58,386 nt of DNA. It comes from an uncultured Pelagibacteraceae bacterium. GTDB lineage: Bacteria; Pseudomonadota; Alphaproteobacteria; Pelagibacterales; Pelagibacteraceae. The notes under the pieces are model-generated. The model did no database searches. It saw nothing but the letters and a program-made list of their open reading frames with translations, and was not told where the DNA came from. Position 1 is the stretch's first letter, and each line of letters opens with the position of its first letter. The translations under genes were made by a program, and so were the position numbers. Positions 37,137 through 45,836 of the stretch are shown in pieces. The stretch spans positions 1 to 58,386 of the forward strand of contig CACKZH010000004.1 in the NCBI GenBank assembly GCA_902604575.1, in the 5' to 3' direction.

Positions 37137-37556
37137 ATGAAATATTTACATACTATGATTAGAATTAGCGATGTTGATGCATCTCTAAGGTTTTTTTGTG
37201 AAGGTCTTGGACTTAAAGAAACAAGAAGAAAAGATAGTGAAAAAGGAAGATACACTTTAATCTTTCTTGCTCCGCCAAATGACAAAAATGCAGAGATTGA
37301 ATTAACATATAATTGGGATGGTGATGATCTAGGAGAGGGATCAAGAAATTTTGGTCATCTAGCTTACAGAGTAGATAATGTTTATGATACATGCCAAAAA
37401 CTTATGGACATGGGTTACGCTATTAACAGACCACCAAGAGACGGTCACATGGCTTTTGTTAGATCACCGGATAAAATTTCAATAGAATTACTTCAAGATG
37501 GATATTTAGATCCTCAAGAACCCTGGTCTTCAATGGAAAATACTGGCATTTGGTAA
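37137..37556 (+). CDS. gloA: Lactoylglutathione lyase (glyoxalase I)
   Basis: 139-residue VOC enzyme that isomerises the methylglyoxal-glutathione adduct to lactoylglutathione. HTMIRISDVDASLRFF supplies the first metal ligand (His5), AEIELTYNW a Glu, GHLAYRVDNVYD a His, and the closing SIELLQ the last Glu. Arrangement and length match bacterial GloA. It starts 21 bases after guaA and is followed within 15 bases by panB. Confidence 0.88.
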   Translation: MKYLHTMIRISDVDASLRFFCEGLGLKETRRKDSEKGRYTLIFLAPPNDKNAEIELTYNWDGDDLGEGSRNFGHLAYRVDNVYDTCQKLMDMGYAINRPPRDGHMAFVRSPDKISIELLQDGYLDPQEPWSSMENTGIW

Positions 37557-37571
37557 TCTCTACCAATGTGA

Positions 37572-38342
37572 ATGAGCAAAATTAAAAAAATAATTTCTAA
37601 AAAAAATAAAACTAAAATAGTTAGTCTAACTGCATATTCAAAAAATGTTGCATCTATTTTAGATAATTATTGCGATATTATACTTGTTGGAGATTCTCTT
37701 GGATCTGTTTTGTATAATTATAAATCTACGAGAGAAGTGACTTTAAGTACTATGATTGAACATTCTAAAAGTGTCAGAATGGGTATTAAAAAAAGTTTAA
37801 TGATTGTTGACATGCCGCATAACACCTATCGAAATCCTAAAGAAGCTTTGAAAAATGCAAAACAGATAATGAAAAAAACTAAATGCGATGGAGTAAAGTT
37901 AGAAGGTGGAAAAAAAATTTATGCAATAATCAAAACTTTAGTTAAAAATAAAATTCCAGTTATGGGACACTTAGGGTTGCTTCCTCAGTCAGATAGAACT
38001 TATAAATTTAAAGGTAAAAAAAAACCCGAGAGAGATAGGATTATACAAGATTCCCACTTATTAGAAAAAGCTGGAGTATTTTCAATTGTTTTGGAATGTG
38101 TCGAAACTTCTTTAGCGAAGCTTGTAACTCAAAACTTAAAAGTTCCAACTATTGGAATTGGAGCCTCTAAATATTGTGATGGCCAAATACTAGTTATTGA
38201 TGATCTAATTGGATTAAATCCAATGAACTATAAGTTCGTAAAAAAATATGCCAATATTAAGAGCGAAATTTCTAAAGCTGTTTCAAATTATTCAAAAGAA
38301 GTTAGAAAAATTAAATTTCCTAATAAAAAAAATTCTTTTTAA
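37572..38342 (+). CDS. panB: 3-methyl-2-oxobutanoate hydroxymethyltransferase
   Basis: 256-residue PanB, the first committed enzyme of pantothenate synthesis, which adds a hydroxymethyl group from methylene-tetrahydrofolate to ketoisovalerate. VSLTAYS, ILVGDSLGSV with the metal-binding Asp, VKLEGG, PVMGHLGLLPQS and TIGIGAS are the family signatures. Length is near the usual 260-270. It converges with the TerC/YjbE gene with no gap between stop codons. panC is not in the window. Confidence 0.95.
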   Translation: MSKIKKIISKKNKTKIVSLTAYSKNVASILDNYCDIILVGDSLGSVLYNYKSTREVTLSTMIEHSKSVRMGIKKSLMIVDMPHNTYRNPKEALKNAKQIMKKTKCDGVKLEGGKKIYAIIKTLVKNKIPVMGHLGLLPQSDRTYKFKGKKKPERDRIIQDSHLLEKAGVFSIVLECVETSLAKLVTQNLKVPTIGIGASKYCDGQILVIDDLIGLNPMNYKFVKKYANIKSEISKAVSNYSKEVRKIKFPNKKNSF

Positions 38343-38954
38343 TTAAAAGTATTTTTTAAATTCTTCATTAATATTTAATATTTCAAGATCAACCAATCCG
38401 CCAATTACTAATTGTAGACCTACGATTAATATAAATACTAATCCAATATAAGCTATCCAAATATGTGTTTGTATGTAATTAGCCATATATGTCGCTAAAG
38501 CACCAGTTAAAACAACTGATAACATCAGTCCAAATATCATAAACCCTAAATATCCTTTTGCTGCTGCAACTACACCTATGACATTATCAAAACTAATCAT
38601 GATATCTGCAAATAAAACTTTCCCAACGCTACTAATGTATGAAGGCTCTTTCCCTTTTTTAGTAGTGGGTTTTGCTTTTTTAATATCTAATAAATCTTTC
38701 CTTAAATCATTTACAATCCAAATTAACAATAAACCACCTAAAATTTTTATAAAATAAAATTCAAATAAAAAAGTCGCAAAAATTGCAAAAAAGATTTTAA
38801 AAACAAAGGCCCCAATTACACCCCAAAGAATTATTTGTTTTCTATTTTTTGGAACAAAATTTGAAGCAATAGATCCGACTATCACTGCGTTATCAGCTGT
38901 TAATATAATTGTGATAAAAATTATATTGGTTAAAATTATGAGTTCTTCAATCAA
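38343..38954 (-). CDS. TerC/YjbE family integral membrane protein
   Basis: 203-residue protein with about six or seven hydrophobic spans. ADNAVIVGSIASNF in the first third and SFDNVIGVVAAAKG in the second half are the duplicated acidic motifs of the TerC family, thought to transport metals (manganese export in some members). The reading frame opens with TTG at 38954. This places the first helix as expected, and no ATG lies nearby, so TTG is taken as the start. The 111-base region to the next gene holds TATAAT-like boxes on both strands. Confidence 0.85.
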   Translation of the reverse strand: MIEELIILTNIIFITIILTADNAVIVGSIASNFVPKNRKQIILWGVIGAFVFKIFFAIFATFLFEFYFIKILGGLLLIWIVNDLRKDLLDIKKAKPTTKKGKEPSYISSVGKVLFADIMISFDNVIGVVAAAKGYLGFMIFGLMLSVVLTGALATYMANYIQTHIWIAYIGLVFILIVGLQLVIGGLVDLEILNINEEFKKYF

Positions 38955-39065
38955 GATAGTATTATAATAGTATAATCTGACAATTTTTCAATGAGACCAT
39001 AATGATAATTTTATTGATTTAATGTCTAAGAGATAATTAAATGTTCATTTTAAAAAGGAGGATAG

Positions 39066-40037
39066 ATGAAATTATTCAAATTATTTATATCTATAATTAC
39101 TTCAGTACTATTATTTGCAAACGTTACCTTAGCTGAAAAATGGGATATGGCACTAGCTTATGGTGCTGGAAATTTTCATTCTGCTAATGCAACAGAATTT
39201 GCAAAGAATGTAACTGAAAAAAGTGGTGGAAAACTTACAATTGTTACTCACCCAGGTGGCTCATTATTTAAAGGTGGTGAAATTTTCAGAGCTGTAAGAA
39301 CAGGTCAAGCACCTATCGGTGAAAGATTTATGTCTGCTCTTGGAAAAGAAGATCCTTTATATGAAATTGACTCATTACCTTTCTTAGCAACTACTTATGA
39401 TGATGCTATGAAATTATATGAAGCTTCAAAGCCATATATTGTTAAGAGTCTTGATGAAAAAGGATTGGTGTTTCTTTATGCAGTGCCATGGCCTGCACAA
39501 GGACTTTACAGTAAAAAGCAAATTAAAAAAGTTGGCGATCTAAATGGTTTAAAATTTAGAGCATACAACTCTGCAACAATTAGAATTGCTGAGTTAACAG
39601 GTATGGCACCAACTAAAATTGAAGCAGCTGAAATTAGCCAAGCATTTTCTACAGGTGCCGTTGAAAGTATGATTACTTCTCCTACAACTGGAAAAAATAG
39701 CAAGATTTGGGAAAATGGTGTTAAATACTTTTATGATATAGCAGCATGGTTTCCAAAAAATATGATCATAGCTAATAAAGCCGCTTGGAATAAACTTGAT
39801 AAAGCAACTCAAGATCTTGTCATGAACCAAGCAGCAATTGCTGAAGAAAAAGGTTGGGAATTATCTAAACAAGGTAATACTGGAGATAAGAAAGCTTTAT
39901 CAGATGCTGGAATGGAAGTAGGCGAAGTTAATTCATCTTTGAAAAAACATTTTGAAAAAGTTGGAGCAACTATGTCTGAAGAATGGAAAGCAAAAGCTGG
40001 AGATAGAGGTGCTGCAGTTTTATCTGCTTACAAATAA
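39066..40037 (+). CDS. TRAP transporter substrate-binding protein (DctP family)
   Basis: 323-residue periplasmic binding protein with signal peptide MKLFKLFISIITSVLLFANVTLA. Arg165 in GLKFRAYNS is the conserved carboxylate-binding Arg, and WENGVKYFYDIAAW follows as usual in the second lobe. An AAGGAGG ribosome site 4 bases before the ATG predicts very high translation. A strong terminator separates it from its permeases. Downstream 5-oxoprolinase genes hint at a pyroglutamate-like ligand, but the binding site alone does not show this. Confidence 0.93.
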   Translation: MKLFKLFISIITSVLLFANVTLAEKWDMALAYGAGNFHSANATEFAKNVTEKSGGKLTIVTHPGGSLFKGGEIFRAVRTGQAPIGERFMSALGKEDPLYEIDSLPFLATTYDDAMKLYEASKPYIVKSLDEKGLVFLYAVPWPAQGLYSKKQIKKVGDLNGLKFRAYNSATIRIAELTGMAPTKIEAAEISQAFSTGAVESMITSPTTGKNSKIWENGVKYFYDIAAWFPKNMIIANKAAWNKLDKATQDLVMNQAAIAEEKGWELSKQGNTGDKKALSDAGMEVGEVNSSLKKHFEKVGATMSEEWKAKAGDRGAAVLSAYK

Positions 40038-40049
40038 ATAGTCTTAAAA

Positions 40050-40081
40050 AAAAGGCCAACTTGTAGTAAGTTGGCCTTTTT
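40050..40081 (+). terminator. Intrinsic terminator between TRAP binding protein and permeases
   Basis: AAAAGGCCAACTT (40050-40062) pairs along 13 bases with AAGTTGGCCTTTT (40068-40080) around GTAGT, continuing into T. The small-permease ATG is 6 bases further on. Partial termination here would keep the permease transcript scarcer than the binding protein. Confidence 0.92.
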
Positions 40082-40086
40082 ACTAA

Positions 40087-40575
40087 ATGTTACAATCAAT
40101 AAATAACAATCTTAATAAGCTTTATAAATTTTCAGGATATTTAGCTGCTTTTTTTTTAATACTTGTTGCAGTTTTTATTTTAATTGGAATTTCCTCAAGG
40201 ATTTTTGGTTTTTACATAAGAGGTTTAGCTGAGTACTCAGGTTACTGTATGGCTGCAGCTTCCTTTTATGCGTTAGCATTTACTTTTGTTGAGGGTGGAC
40301 ATATTCGAATTACCCTTTTCTTAGAAAAAGCCTCTTTATCTTATAAAAGATTTTTAGAAATATGGTGTTTGACTGTAGCAACAATTTTTTCAGGCTATTT
40401 GTCTTTTTACTTATGGAAAATGTTATTTATATCTTATGATTTTCAAGAGAGAAGTGAAGGTGCAGATGAGATTTTAATATGGATTCCTCAAACTAGTGTT
40501 GCTATTGGATCTTTAATTTTTTTTATAGCTGTTTTACATAAATTTATTTTAACAATTATAAGCAAGAATGACTGA
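40087..40575 (+). CDS. TRAP transporter small permease (DctQ family)
   Basis: 162-residue membrane protein with four spans, the small TRAP permease. The first helix is followed by ISSRIFGFYIRGLAEYSGY, the conserved loop, then a FVEGGHIRITLFLEK block. It sits just behind a terminator hairpin and overlaps the large permease by 8 bases. It partners with the binding protein at 39066 and the DctM protein at 40568. Confidence 0.9.
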   Translation: MLQSINNNLNKLYKFSGYLAAFFLILVAVFILIGISSRIFGFYIRGLAEYSGYCMAAASFYALAFTFVEGGHIRITLFLEKASLSYKRFLEIWCLTVATIFSGYLSFYLWKMLFISYDFQERSEGADEILIWIPQTSVAIGSLIFFIAVLHKFILTIISKND

Positions 40576-41878
40576 AATATTTCTCATAATATTTTTTATA
40601 AGTGTACTTTTGTTTTTTCTTGGATCTGGCATCTGGGTAGCGATAAGCATGATAGGAGTTTCAACAATTGGGATGATGTTATTTACTTCAAGGCCAGTTG
40701 GGGATGCCATGGCAACTACAATATGGGGAACTTCATCATCATGGACATTAACAGCTTTACCATTGTTTGTTTGGATGGGTGAAATATTATTTAGGACGAA
40801 GTTATCTAAAAATTTATTTGCTGGACTATCACCATGGATGCAAAAATTACCTGGTGGATTAATTCATGTAAATGTCGTTGGTTGTGCACTTTTTGCTGCA
40901 ATTTCTGGCTCTTCTGCTGCAACCGTTGCAACAGTAGGCAAGATGTCTATCCCAGAACTAAGAAAAAGAAAATACCCAGAGAAAATTTTGTTAGGTAGTC
41001 TAGCAGGCTCAGGAACTTTAGGACTTCTTATACCTCCTTCAATAATATTAATAATTTATGGAGTAACTGTTCAAGAGTCCATAGCAAAGCTATTTATTGC
41101 AGGAATTATTCCAGGGATAATGATTGCACTTATATTTATGTCTTACGTGATTATCTGGTCTTTAATAAATAAAAAAATCATGCCAAAATATGTAGAAAAT
41201 TTTTCCTTTCTAGAAAAAATAAGAAAATCAAAACAATTACTACCAGTAATTATTTTAATATCAGCAGTGATAGGATCAATATACACCGGAGTTGCAACAG
41301 CAACTGAGGCTGCTTCTTTAGGTGTAGTAGGGGCTTTAATTTTATCTTACTTTCAAAAGAGCTTAACCATTGAAACATTTAAACAATCCTTATTAGGAGC
41401 AACTAAAACCTCTTGTATGATTGCTTTTATTTTAGCTGGCTCTACTTTTTTATCATTAGCTATGGGATTTACGGGCCTTCCAAGAAATCTAGCTATCTGG
41501 ATACAAAATATGGAGTTATCACCTTATGTATTAATTTTTGTATTAATGATTTTTTATATTATTCTTGGAATGTTTCTTGATGGAATTTCAGCAGTAGTAT
41601 TAACAATGGCAATTATTGAACCAATGATTAGACAAGCTGGTTTTGATATGATTTGGTTTGGAATATTTTTAGTTATTGTAGTTGAGATGGCTCAAATCAC
41701 ACCACCTGTAGGATTTAATTTATTTGTTTTACAAGGAATGGCCAACAAAGATATGGGATTTATTGCAAGAAGTGCTTTTCCATTATTTTTATTAATGATA
41801 CTCGCAGTAATACTTGTTGTTATTTTCCCTGAAATTGCATTATGGATGCCGCAACAAATGGTTCAAAATATAAATTAA
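40568..41878 (+). CDS. TRAP transporter large permease (DctM family)
   Basis: 436-residue polytopic sodium-coupled permease. ALPLFVWMGEILFRTKL, SGSSAATVATVGKM, SGTLGLLIPPSIILIIYG and TPPVGFNLFVLQGM are standard DctM blocks. The protein completes the second TRAP system of the window in canonical P-Q-M order. The stop overlaps the convergent TPR gene by 4 bases. Confidence 0.93.
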   Translation: MTEIFLIIFFISVLLFFLGSGIWVAISMIGVSTIGMMLFTSRPVGDAMATTIWGTSSSWTLTALPLFVWMGEILFRTKLSKNLFAGLSPWMQKLPGGLIHVNVVGCALFAAISGSSAATVATVGKMSIPELRKRKYPEKILLGSLAGSGTLGLLIPPSIILIIYGVTVQESIAKLFIAGIIPGIMIALIFMSYVIIWSLINKKIMPKYVENFSFLEKIRKSKQLLPVIILISAVIGSIYTGVATATEAASLGVVGALILSYFQKSLTIETFKQSLLGATKTSCMIAFILAGSTFLSLAMGFTGLPRNLAIWIQNMELSPYVLIFVLMIFYIILGMFLDGISAVVLTMAIIEPMIRQAGFDMIWFGIFLVIVVEMAQITPPVGFNLFVLQGMANKDMGFIARSAFPLFLLMILAVILVVIFPEIALWMPQQMVQNIN

Positions 41879-42360
41879 TATTTTGATTGTTTTGTTCCAT
41901 CAATAATTTCTTTTAACTCTGTATACTCTTCGCAATTACAACTTTCTAATACTTTTAATCTTTCTTTTGCTAAATCCAATCTATTGGTAACTACGTATAA
42001 TTCACCCAAATATTCATTTATACCAACGTGATTTGGATCAATTTCTAAACCTAAAAGATAATACTTTTCTCCATTTTCAAAATCTCCAAGTTTTCTAGTT
42101 GTAAAACCAAGATAGTTTAAAGTATCTGCTTTGAGTGGTTTATCTTTATTTGATTTTATTAACAACGCTAGAGCTTTTTCATATCGTTTGTTGGCTTTTT
42201 CTATTTTTCCTTTTTTTTCATATTTTTTAGCTGCTTTAATTAAAGTAACAGCCTGAGTATAATCTGATTTAACTTTACTAGTACTGTCTGATCCTGCTGT
42301 ATATGATTTTGTTGATAGTAAAATTAAAAACAAAAGTGAATAAAAAGTTTTTTTGATCAT
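41875..42360 (-). CDS. Exported TPR-repeat protein
   Basis: 161-residue protein with a short signal peptide (MIKKTFYSLLFLILLSTKSYT) and tetratricopeptide-like repeats: LIKAAKKYEKKGKIEKANKR, YLGFTTRKLGDFENGEKYYL, NEYLGELYVVTNRLDLAKER. A C-terminal Cys pair (SCNCEEY) is present. Probably a periplasmic binding or scaffold protein. It overlaps the pxpA stop by 4 bases on the same strand, so it is co-transcribed with pxpA. No specific role known. Confidence 0.78.
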   Translation of the reverse strand: MIKKTFYSLLFLILLSTKSYTAGSDSTSKVKSDYTQAVTLIKAAKKYEKKGKIEKANKRYEKALALLIKSNKDKPLKADTLNYLGFTTRKLGDFENGEKYYLLGLEIDPNHVGINEYLGELYVVTNRLDLAKERLKVLESCNCEEYTELKEIIDGTKQSKY

Positions 42361-43130
42361 ATAAATTTTTTCATTTGGTTAAGTGGTTTTAATTGCAGCC
42401 CATTTTCTATTAAATTTTCTCTAATTGATTTTGCAGTAGATAATGAACTTTCATTATCTCCATGTATGCATACAGAGTCTATTTCACAAGGTATCTGCTT
42501 TCCACTGTGACAATTAAGTGACTGATTTTTAACCATATTTAATATGTGTTTTTTAGCTTCTTCTGGATCAGTAATAAGAGCATGTGGTTTTTTTCTAGAA
42601 ACTAAATTTCCATCATCTTCGTAATTTCTGTCAGCAAATATTTCACAAGCTATTCGCATGTTTAGTTTTTTGGCTGCTTCTTCCATTTTAGATCCAGTAG
42701 GAACCAAATAAATTAAATCTTTACTTATCTCGTTTATAGCTTTTGCTAAAGTAGTAGCTAAATCTATATCCTCACAAGCCATATTGTTTAAAGCACCATG
42801 TGGTTTTATGTGAGTAACATTCTCACCATGATCTTGGGCAATTTTTTGAAGAATTTCATATTGATTAATAATCAATTGCCTTACATCATTAGGTGGAAGA
42901 TTCATTCTTTGCCTTCCAAAATTTTCAGGGTCATTAAATGACGGATGCGCTCCAATACTAACACCATTTTTTTTTGAAATTTGAATTACTTGATTCATCG
43001 ACTCATCATCACCTGCATGGTAACCACATGCGACATTGGCAGAATTAACTATTTCTAGTAAATCTGGATCATACTTATTTGAATGATGTTTTGATTTTTC
43101 ACCTAAATCGCAATTTATATTAATTTCCAT
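42357..43130 (-). CDS. pxpA: 5-oxoprolinase subunit PxpA (LamB/YcsF family)
   Basis: 257-residue LamB/YcsF protein. MEININCDLGE at the chosen ATG is the standard N-terminus; an ATG eight codons upstream would add an atypical tail. SANVACGYHAGD, IGAHPSFND, HIKPHGALNN and CIHGD are the conserved blocks with likely catalytic or metal residues. With PxpB and PxpC it forms the ATP-dependent 5-oxoprolinase that reopens pyroglutamate to glutamate. Here it is divergent from pxpBC, separated by only 27 bases. Confidence 0.9.
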   Translation of the reverse strand: MEININCDLGEKSKHHSNKYDPDLLEIVNSANVACGYHAGDDESMNQVIQISKKNGVSIGAHPSFNDPENFGRQRMNLPPNDVRQLIINQYEILQKIAQDHGENVTHIKPHGALNNMACEDIDLATTLAKAINEISKDLIYLVPTGSKMEEAAKKLNMRIACEIFADRNYEDDGNLVSRKKPHALITDPEEAKKHILNMVKNQSLNCHSGKQIPCEIDSVCIHGDNESSLSTAKSIRENLIENGLQLKPLNQMKKFI

Positions 43131-43157
43131 AGTCTCTAATGTTAAGTATAACATGAC

Positions 43158-43832
43158 ATGATAAAAAATATATCAAATCTTGGTGACGCAGCTTTGTACT
43201 GTGATTTTGGTAATGAAGTAAATAAATCAATTAATTCACAAGTTATAAAATACTTTAAAACTATTAAAGAAAAAAAATTTGAAGGGATAAATAATTTAAC
43301 ACCTTCTTATAATAAATTAATTATTTCTTATGATTTAAAAAAAACAAATTTTAAAGAAGTTAAAAATTATGTTGAAAATATAAATCCTGAAGATTCAATA
43401 GATATAAATTCTAAAAAATTAGAAATACCAGTTTGTTGTCATGAAAATTTCTCAATGGACATTAAAAGATTGGAAGAAATATTAAAATTAAGTAGAGAAA
43501 AAATTTTAGAGAATTTTTTAAATAAGGAATATTTTTGTTACATGACAGGATTTATTGCTGGTATGCCTTTTCTTGGTGACTTAGATGAGAATATGAGAGC
43601 TCAACGTTTAGAAACTCCAAGAGTAAAAGTACCCAAGGGATCTGTTGCATTAACTGAACAATTTGCAAACATTTATTCATTTGAAAGCCCAGGTGGATGG
43701 AATATTTTAGGAAACACACCTTTGGGTATCTTTGATAGTTCAAAAGAGGATAAACCAAATCTAATTAACCCAGGAGATACAGTAATTTTCAAGGAAATTT
43801 CTTTAGATCAGTATAAAAATTATAATGAGTAA
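43158..43832 (+). CDS. pxpB: 5-oxoprolinase subunit PxpB (KipI-like)
   Basis: 224-residue protein of the allophanate hydrolase subunit 1/KipI family. NLGDAALYCDFGNEV opens the protein, with ITPSYNKL-like (LTPSYNKLIISYD) and IPVCCHENFSMD blocks. FIAGMPFLGDLDE, then PRVKVPKGSVALTEQFANIY and SPGGWNILGNTP, are diagnostic. It overlaps pxpC by 8 bases. The heterocomplex hydrolyses 5-oxoproline with ATP. Confidence 0.9.
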   Translation: MIKNISNLGDAALYCDFGNEVNKSINSQVIKYFKTIKEKKFEGINNLTPSYNKLIISYDLKKTNFKEVKNYVENINPEDSIDINSKKLEIPVCCHENFSMDIKRLEEILKLSREKILENFLNKEYFCYMTGFIAGMPFLGDLDENMRAQRLETPRVKVPKGSVALTEQFANIYSFESPGGWNILGNTPLGIFDSSKEDKPNLINPGDTVIFKEISLDQYKNYNE

Positions 43833-44769
43833 TAATTATTTAGATATAATTAGACCTGGAATTAATACTACCTTTCAAGATAAAGGCAGGGATCATCTTT
43901 ATCATATTGGCATTCCATTTAGTGGTGCTATGGATAATCGAAACTATATGATAGCTAATAAACTTGTTAATAATAATTTAGACTCTGCAGTGATAGAGTT
44001 TGCATATCAAGGTCCTCATATAAAATATTCAGGAGAAAATATTAATTTTGCTGTTACTGGAGATGTAATTTTTTCAATTAAAAAAAAAGATACTGAAATT
44101 GAGGGCAAATGTTACGAAAGTTATGAAATTGAAAATGGAGATGAAATCAATATCATATCTACAAATAAATCAGTTTATGGATATTTGGCATTAGGTGGAG
44201 AACTCGATTTAAGATTTCAATGGAATAGTTGTTCTATAAATACGAAAGCAAATATTGGATCTAATGATGGAAAAAAATTAGATGTAGGACAAAGAATTAA
44301 TTTAAAAAAAATAAATTCAAATAAGGATATTAAAAAAACCAATTACATTAATACTAAAATAGAAAACATAAGGGTGATTAAAGGCACTAATTTTAAGTAC
44401 TTTTCTGAAGAGGGTAAAAAAATATTTTATGAAAAGGAATTCACAGTATCGAAACTTTCAGACAGAATGGGCATGAGACTAGAGGGAGCTAAAATTGATA
44501 ATATAGTTAATACCAACATAAAATCAGAGGGTTTGATTAAAGGTGTAATCCAAGTACCTGCAGACGGAAATCTAATTATAATGCTTTCAGATCATGGCAC
44601 AATTGGTGGCTATCCAAAAATTGGAGTTGTGGCTAGTGTCGATTATGACCGATTAGTACAAATGTCTCCTGGTTCAAAAATAAAATTTAAAGAAATTAAT
44701 TTAACTGATGCAGAAACACTTTTTAAATTATATGAAATGGAGACACAAAATTTACTTTCACAAATTTAA
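43825..44769 (+). CDS. pxpC: 5-oxoprolinase subunit PxpC (KipA-like)
   Basis: 314-residue protein of the allophanate hydrolase subunit 2/KipA family. IRPGINTTFQDKGRDHLYHIGIP is the typical opening (GxxTxQDxGR), followed by GAMDNRNYMIAN, YLALGGELD and, late, SDRMGMRLEG and LSDHGTIGGYPKIGVV. It works with PxpA and PxpB. It is linked to the EamA gene by a one-base overlap (TAATG), so a transporter is part of the transcript. Confidence 0.9.
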   Translation: MSNNYLDIIRPGINTTFQDKGRDHLYHIGIPFSGAMDNRNYMIANKLVNNNLDSAVIEFAYQGPHIKYSGENINFAVTGDVIFSIKKKDTEIEGKCYESYEIENGDEINIISTNKSVYGYLALGGELDLRFQWNSCSINTKANIGSNDGKKLDVGQRINLKKINSNKDIKKTNYINTKIENIRVIKGTNFKYFSEEGKKIFYEKEFTVSKLSDRMGMRLEGAKIDNIVNTNIKSEGLIKGVIQVPADGNLIIMLSDHGTIGGYPKIGVVASVDYDRLVQMSPGSKIKFKEINLTDAETLFKLYEMETQNLLSQI

Positions 44770-45641
44770 TGAATTTTTTATCAAAAATACCAGGACCTTT
44801 TTTAGTTTTTTTTGGAGCATGTGCACTAAGTTTTGGTGGCTTAATAGTTAAATCTTTTGATGGATCTACACTTTGGCAAATATTATTTTGGAGATCACTT
44901 TTCTTTATTGGAGTAATTACAATTTTTTTAATATTTACTTACAAAGGAAAAATTTTTAGTGCTCTTTATAAATCTGGAATTCCAGGTTTATTTGGAGGAA
45001 TAATATTATCTATTGGATTTGCAAGCTATGTATTTGCTATGTATGAAACAACAGTAGCTAATGCTAATTTTATAATACAAACCCAAGCTTTGTTTTTAGC
45101 AATTTTTGGTTATGTGTTTTTAAAAGAAAAAATTTCAAAAATTACATTAACTTGTATCATTACAGCAGTAGTTGGTATCATTTTAATGTTGGGAAGTTCA
45201 CTAGCACCAGGTCAAATGACTGGAAACTTAGTTGCATTTATTATGCCGATATCGTTTGCGATCTTAATTTTAATTGTCAGAAAATATCCAAAAGTCGATA
45301 TGATACCTTTGCAACTGGTTGCTGGAATTTTTGCAACGTTTATAGGCTTGTTCATGTCACCAAGTATTATTGTTTCAACGAATGATATTTTTTTAGGTTT
45401 TATTGCAGGATTTTTTCAAGTTGGACTTGGCTTTATATTTATAACAATTGGAGCAAGATCAACCCCTTCAGCATTTGTTGGAATAATTATGTTAACTGAA
45501 GCTGTCCTAGGACCTATGTGGGCATGGATGTTTGCAAACGAAAATCCACCACTTACTGTACTTTTTGGGGGAGCTGTAGTTATTACAGCAGTAGTTATAC
45601 AGTTTTTGTCTCCATTACTTGTTAAAAAGCTAGCTAAATAA
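44769..45641 (+). CDS. EamA/DMT-family membrane transporter
   Basis: 290-residue protein with about ten hydrophobic spans in two five-helix repeats, the layout of drug/metabolite transporters. GPFLVFFGACALSFGGLIVK starts the first repeat, FWRSLFF and the ANANFIIQTQALFLAIFGYVFLKEKI segment are typical of EamA. Substrates are diverse (amino acids, metabolites) and not readable from sequence. It is translationally coupled to pxpC and ends 38 bases before the glycine riboswitch. Confidence 0.88.
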   Translation: MNFLSKIPGPFLVFFGACALSFGGLIVKSFDGSTLWQILFWRSLFFIGVITIFLIFTYKGKIFSALYKSGIPGLFGGIILSIGFASYVFAMYETTVANANFIIQTQALFLAIFGYVFLKEKISKITLTCIITAVVGIILMLGSSLAPGQMTGNLVAFIMPISFAILILIVRKYPKVDMIPLQLVAGIFATFIGLFMSPSIIVSTNDIFLGFIAGFFQVGLGFIFITIGARSTPSAFVGIIMLTEAVLGPMWAWMFANENPPLTVLFGGAVVITAVVIQFLSPLLVKKLAK

Positions 45642-45643
45642 AT

Positions 45644-45673
45644 TTCACATAAACATTTTAAATGTGTTATAAA
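45644..45673 (+). promoter_or_regulatory. Candidate promoter of the riboswitch-gcv transcript
   Basis: TTCACA (45644-45649), 18 bases, TATAAA (45668-45673), placing the start near 45680 where the riboswitch P1 begins. Both boxes are imperfect, so this is a positional argument more than a strong match. Confidence 0.4.
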
Positions 45674-45679
45674 TTTATA

Positions 45680-45836
45680 TACGGGAGAGACTACTTTTGT
45701 AGCGCCGAAGGAGCAACCACCCCGGAAACTCTCAGGCAAAAGGACCGTACATATTAACTCTGGAAAGAGAATTATTCTCGCCGAAGGAGCAAATCTCTCA
45801 GGCACCAAGACAGAGGGGGCAAAGAAGAGTTAATAT
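45680..45836 (+). promoter_or_regulatory. Tandem glycine riboswitch controlling gcvTHP
   Basis: Two glycine aptamers in series. Aptamer 1 spans about 45680-45749, with P1 TACGG/CCGTA, GCGCCGAAGGAGCAA and CTCTCAGGCAAAAGGACC. Aptamer 2 spans about 45758-45815, with P1 CTCTG/CAGAG, TCGCCGAAGGAGCAA and CTCTCAGGCACCAAGAC. The core sequences match the gcvT RNA motif. The linker CATATTAACTCT (45750-45761) is perfectly complementary to AGAGTTAATATG (45826-45837), which contains the ribosome site and start codon of gcvT. That pairing competes with aptamer-2 P1 for CTCT, consistent with translation switching on when glycine binds. Confidence 0.95.

Noticed and set aside
38955-39065. Inverted TATAAT-like repeats between the TerC gene and DctP as an operator
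   Set aside because: The two halves do not match exactly and overlapping -10 boxes of divergent promoters in AT-rich DNA explain them; not enough to call a site.
43131-43154. Eight-residue N-terminal extension of PxpA
   Set aside because: LamB/YcsF proteins begin with the NCDLGE-type segment; the extension would leave only 3 bases to pxpB.
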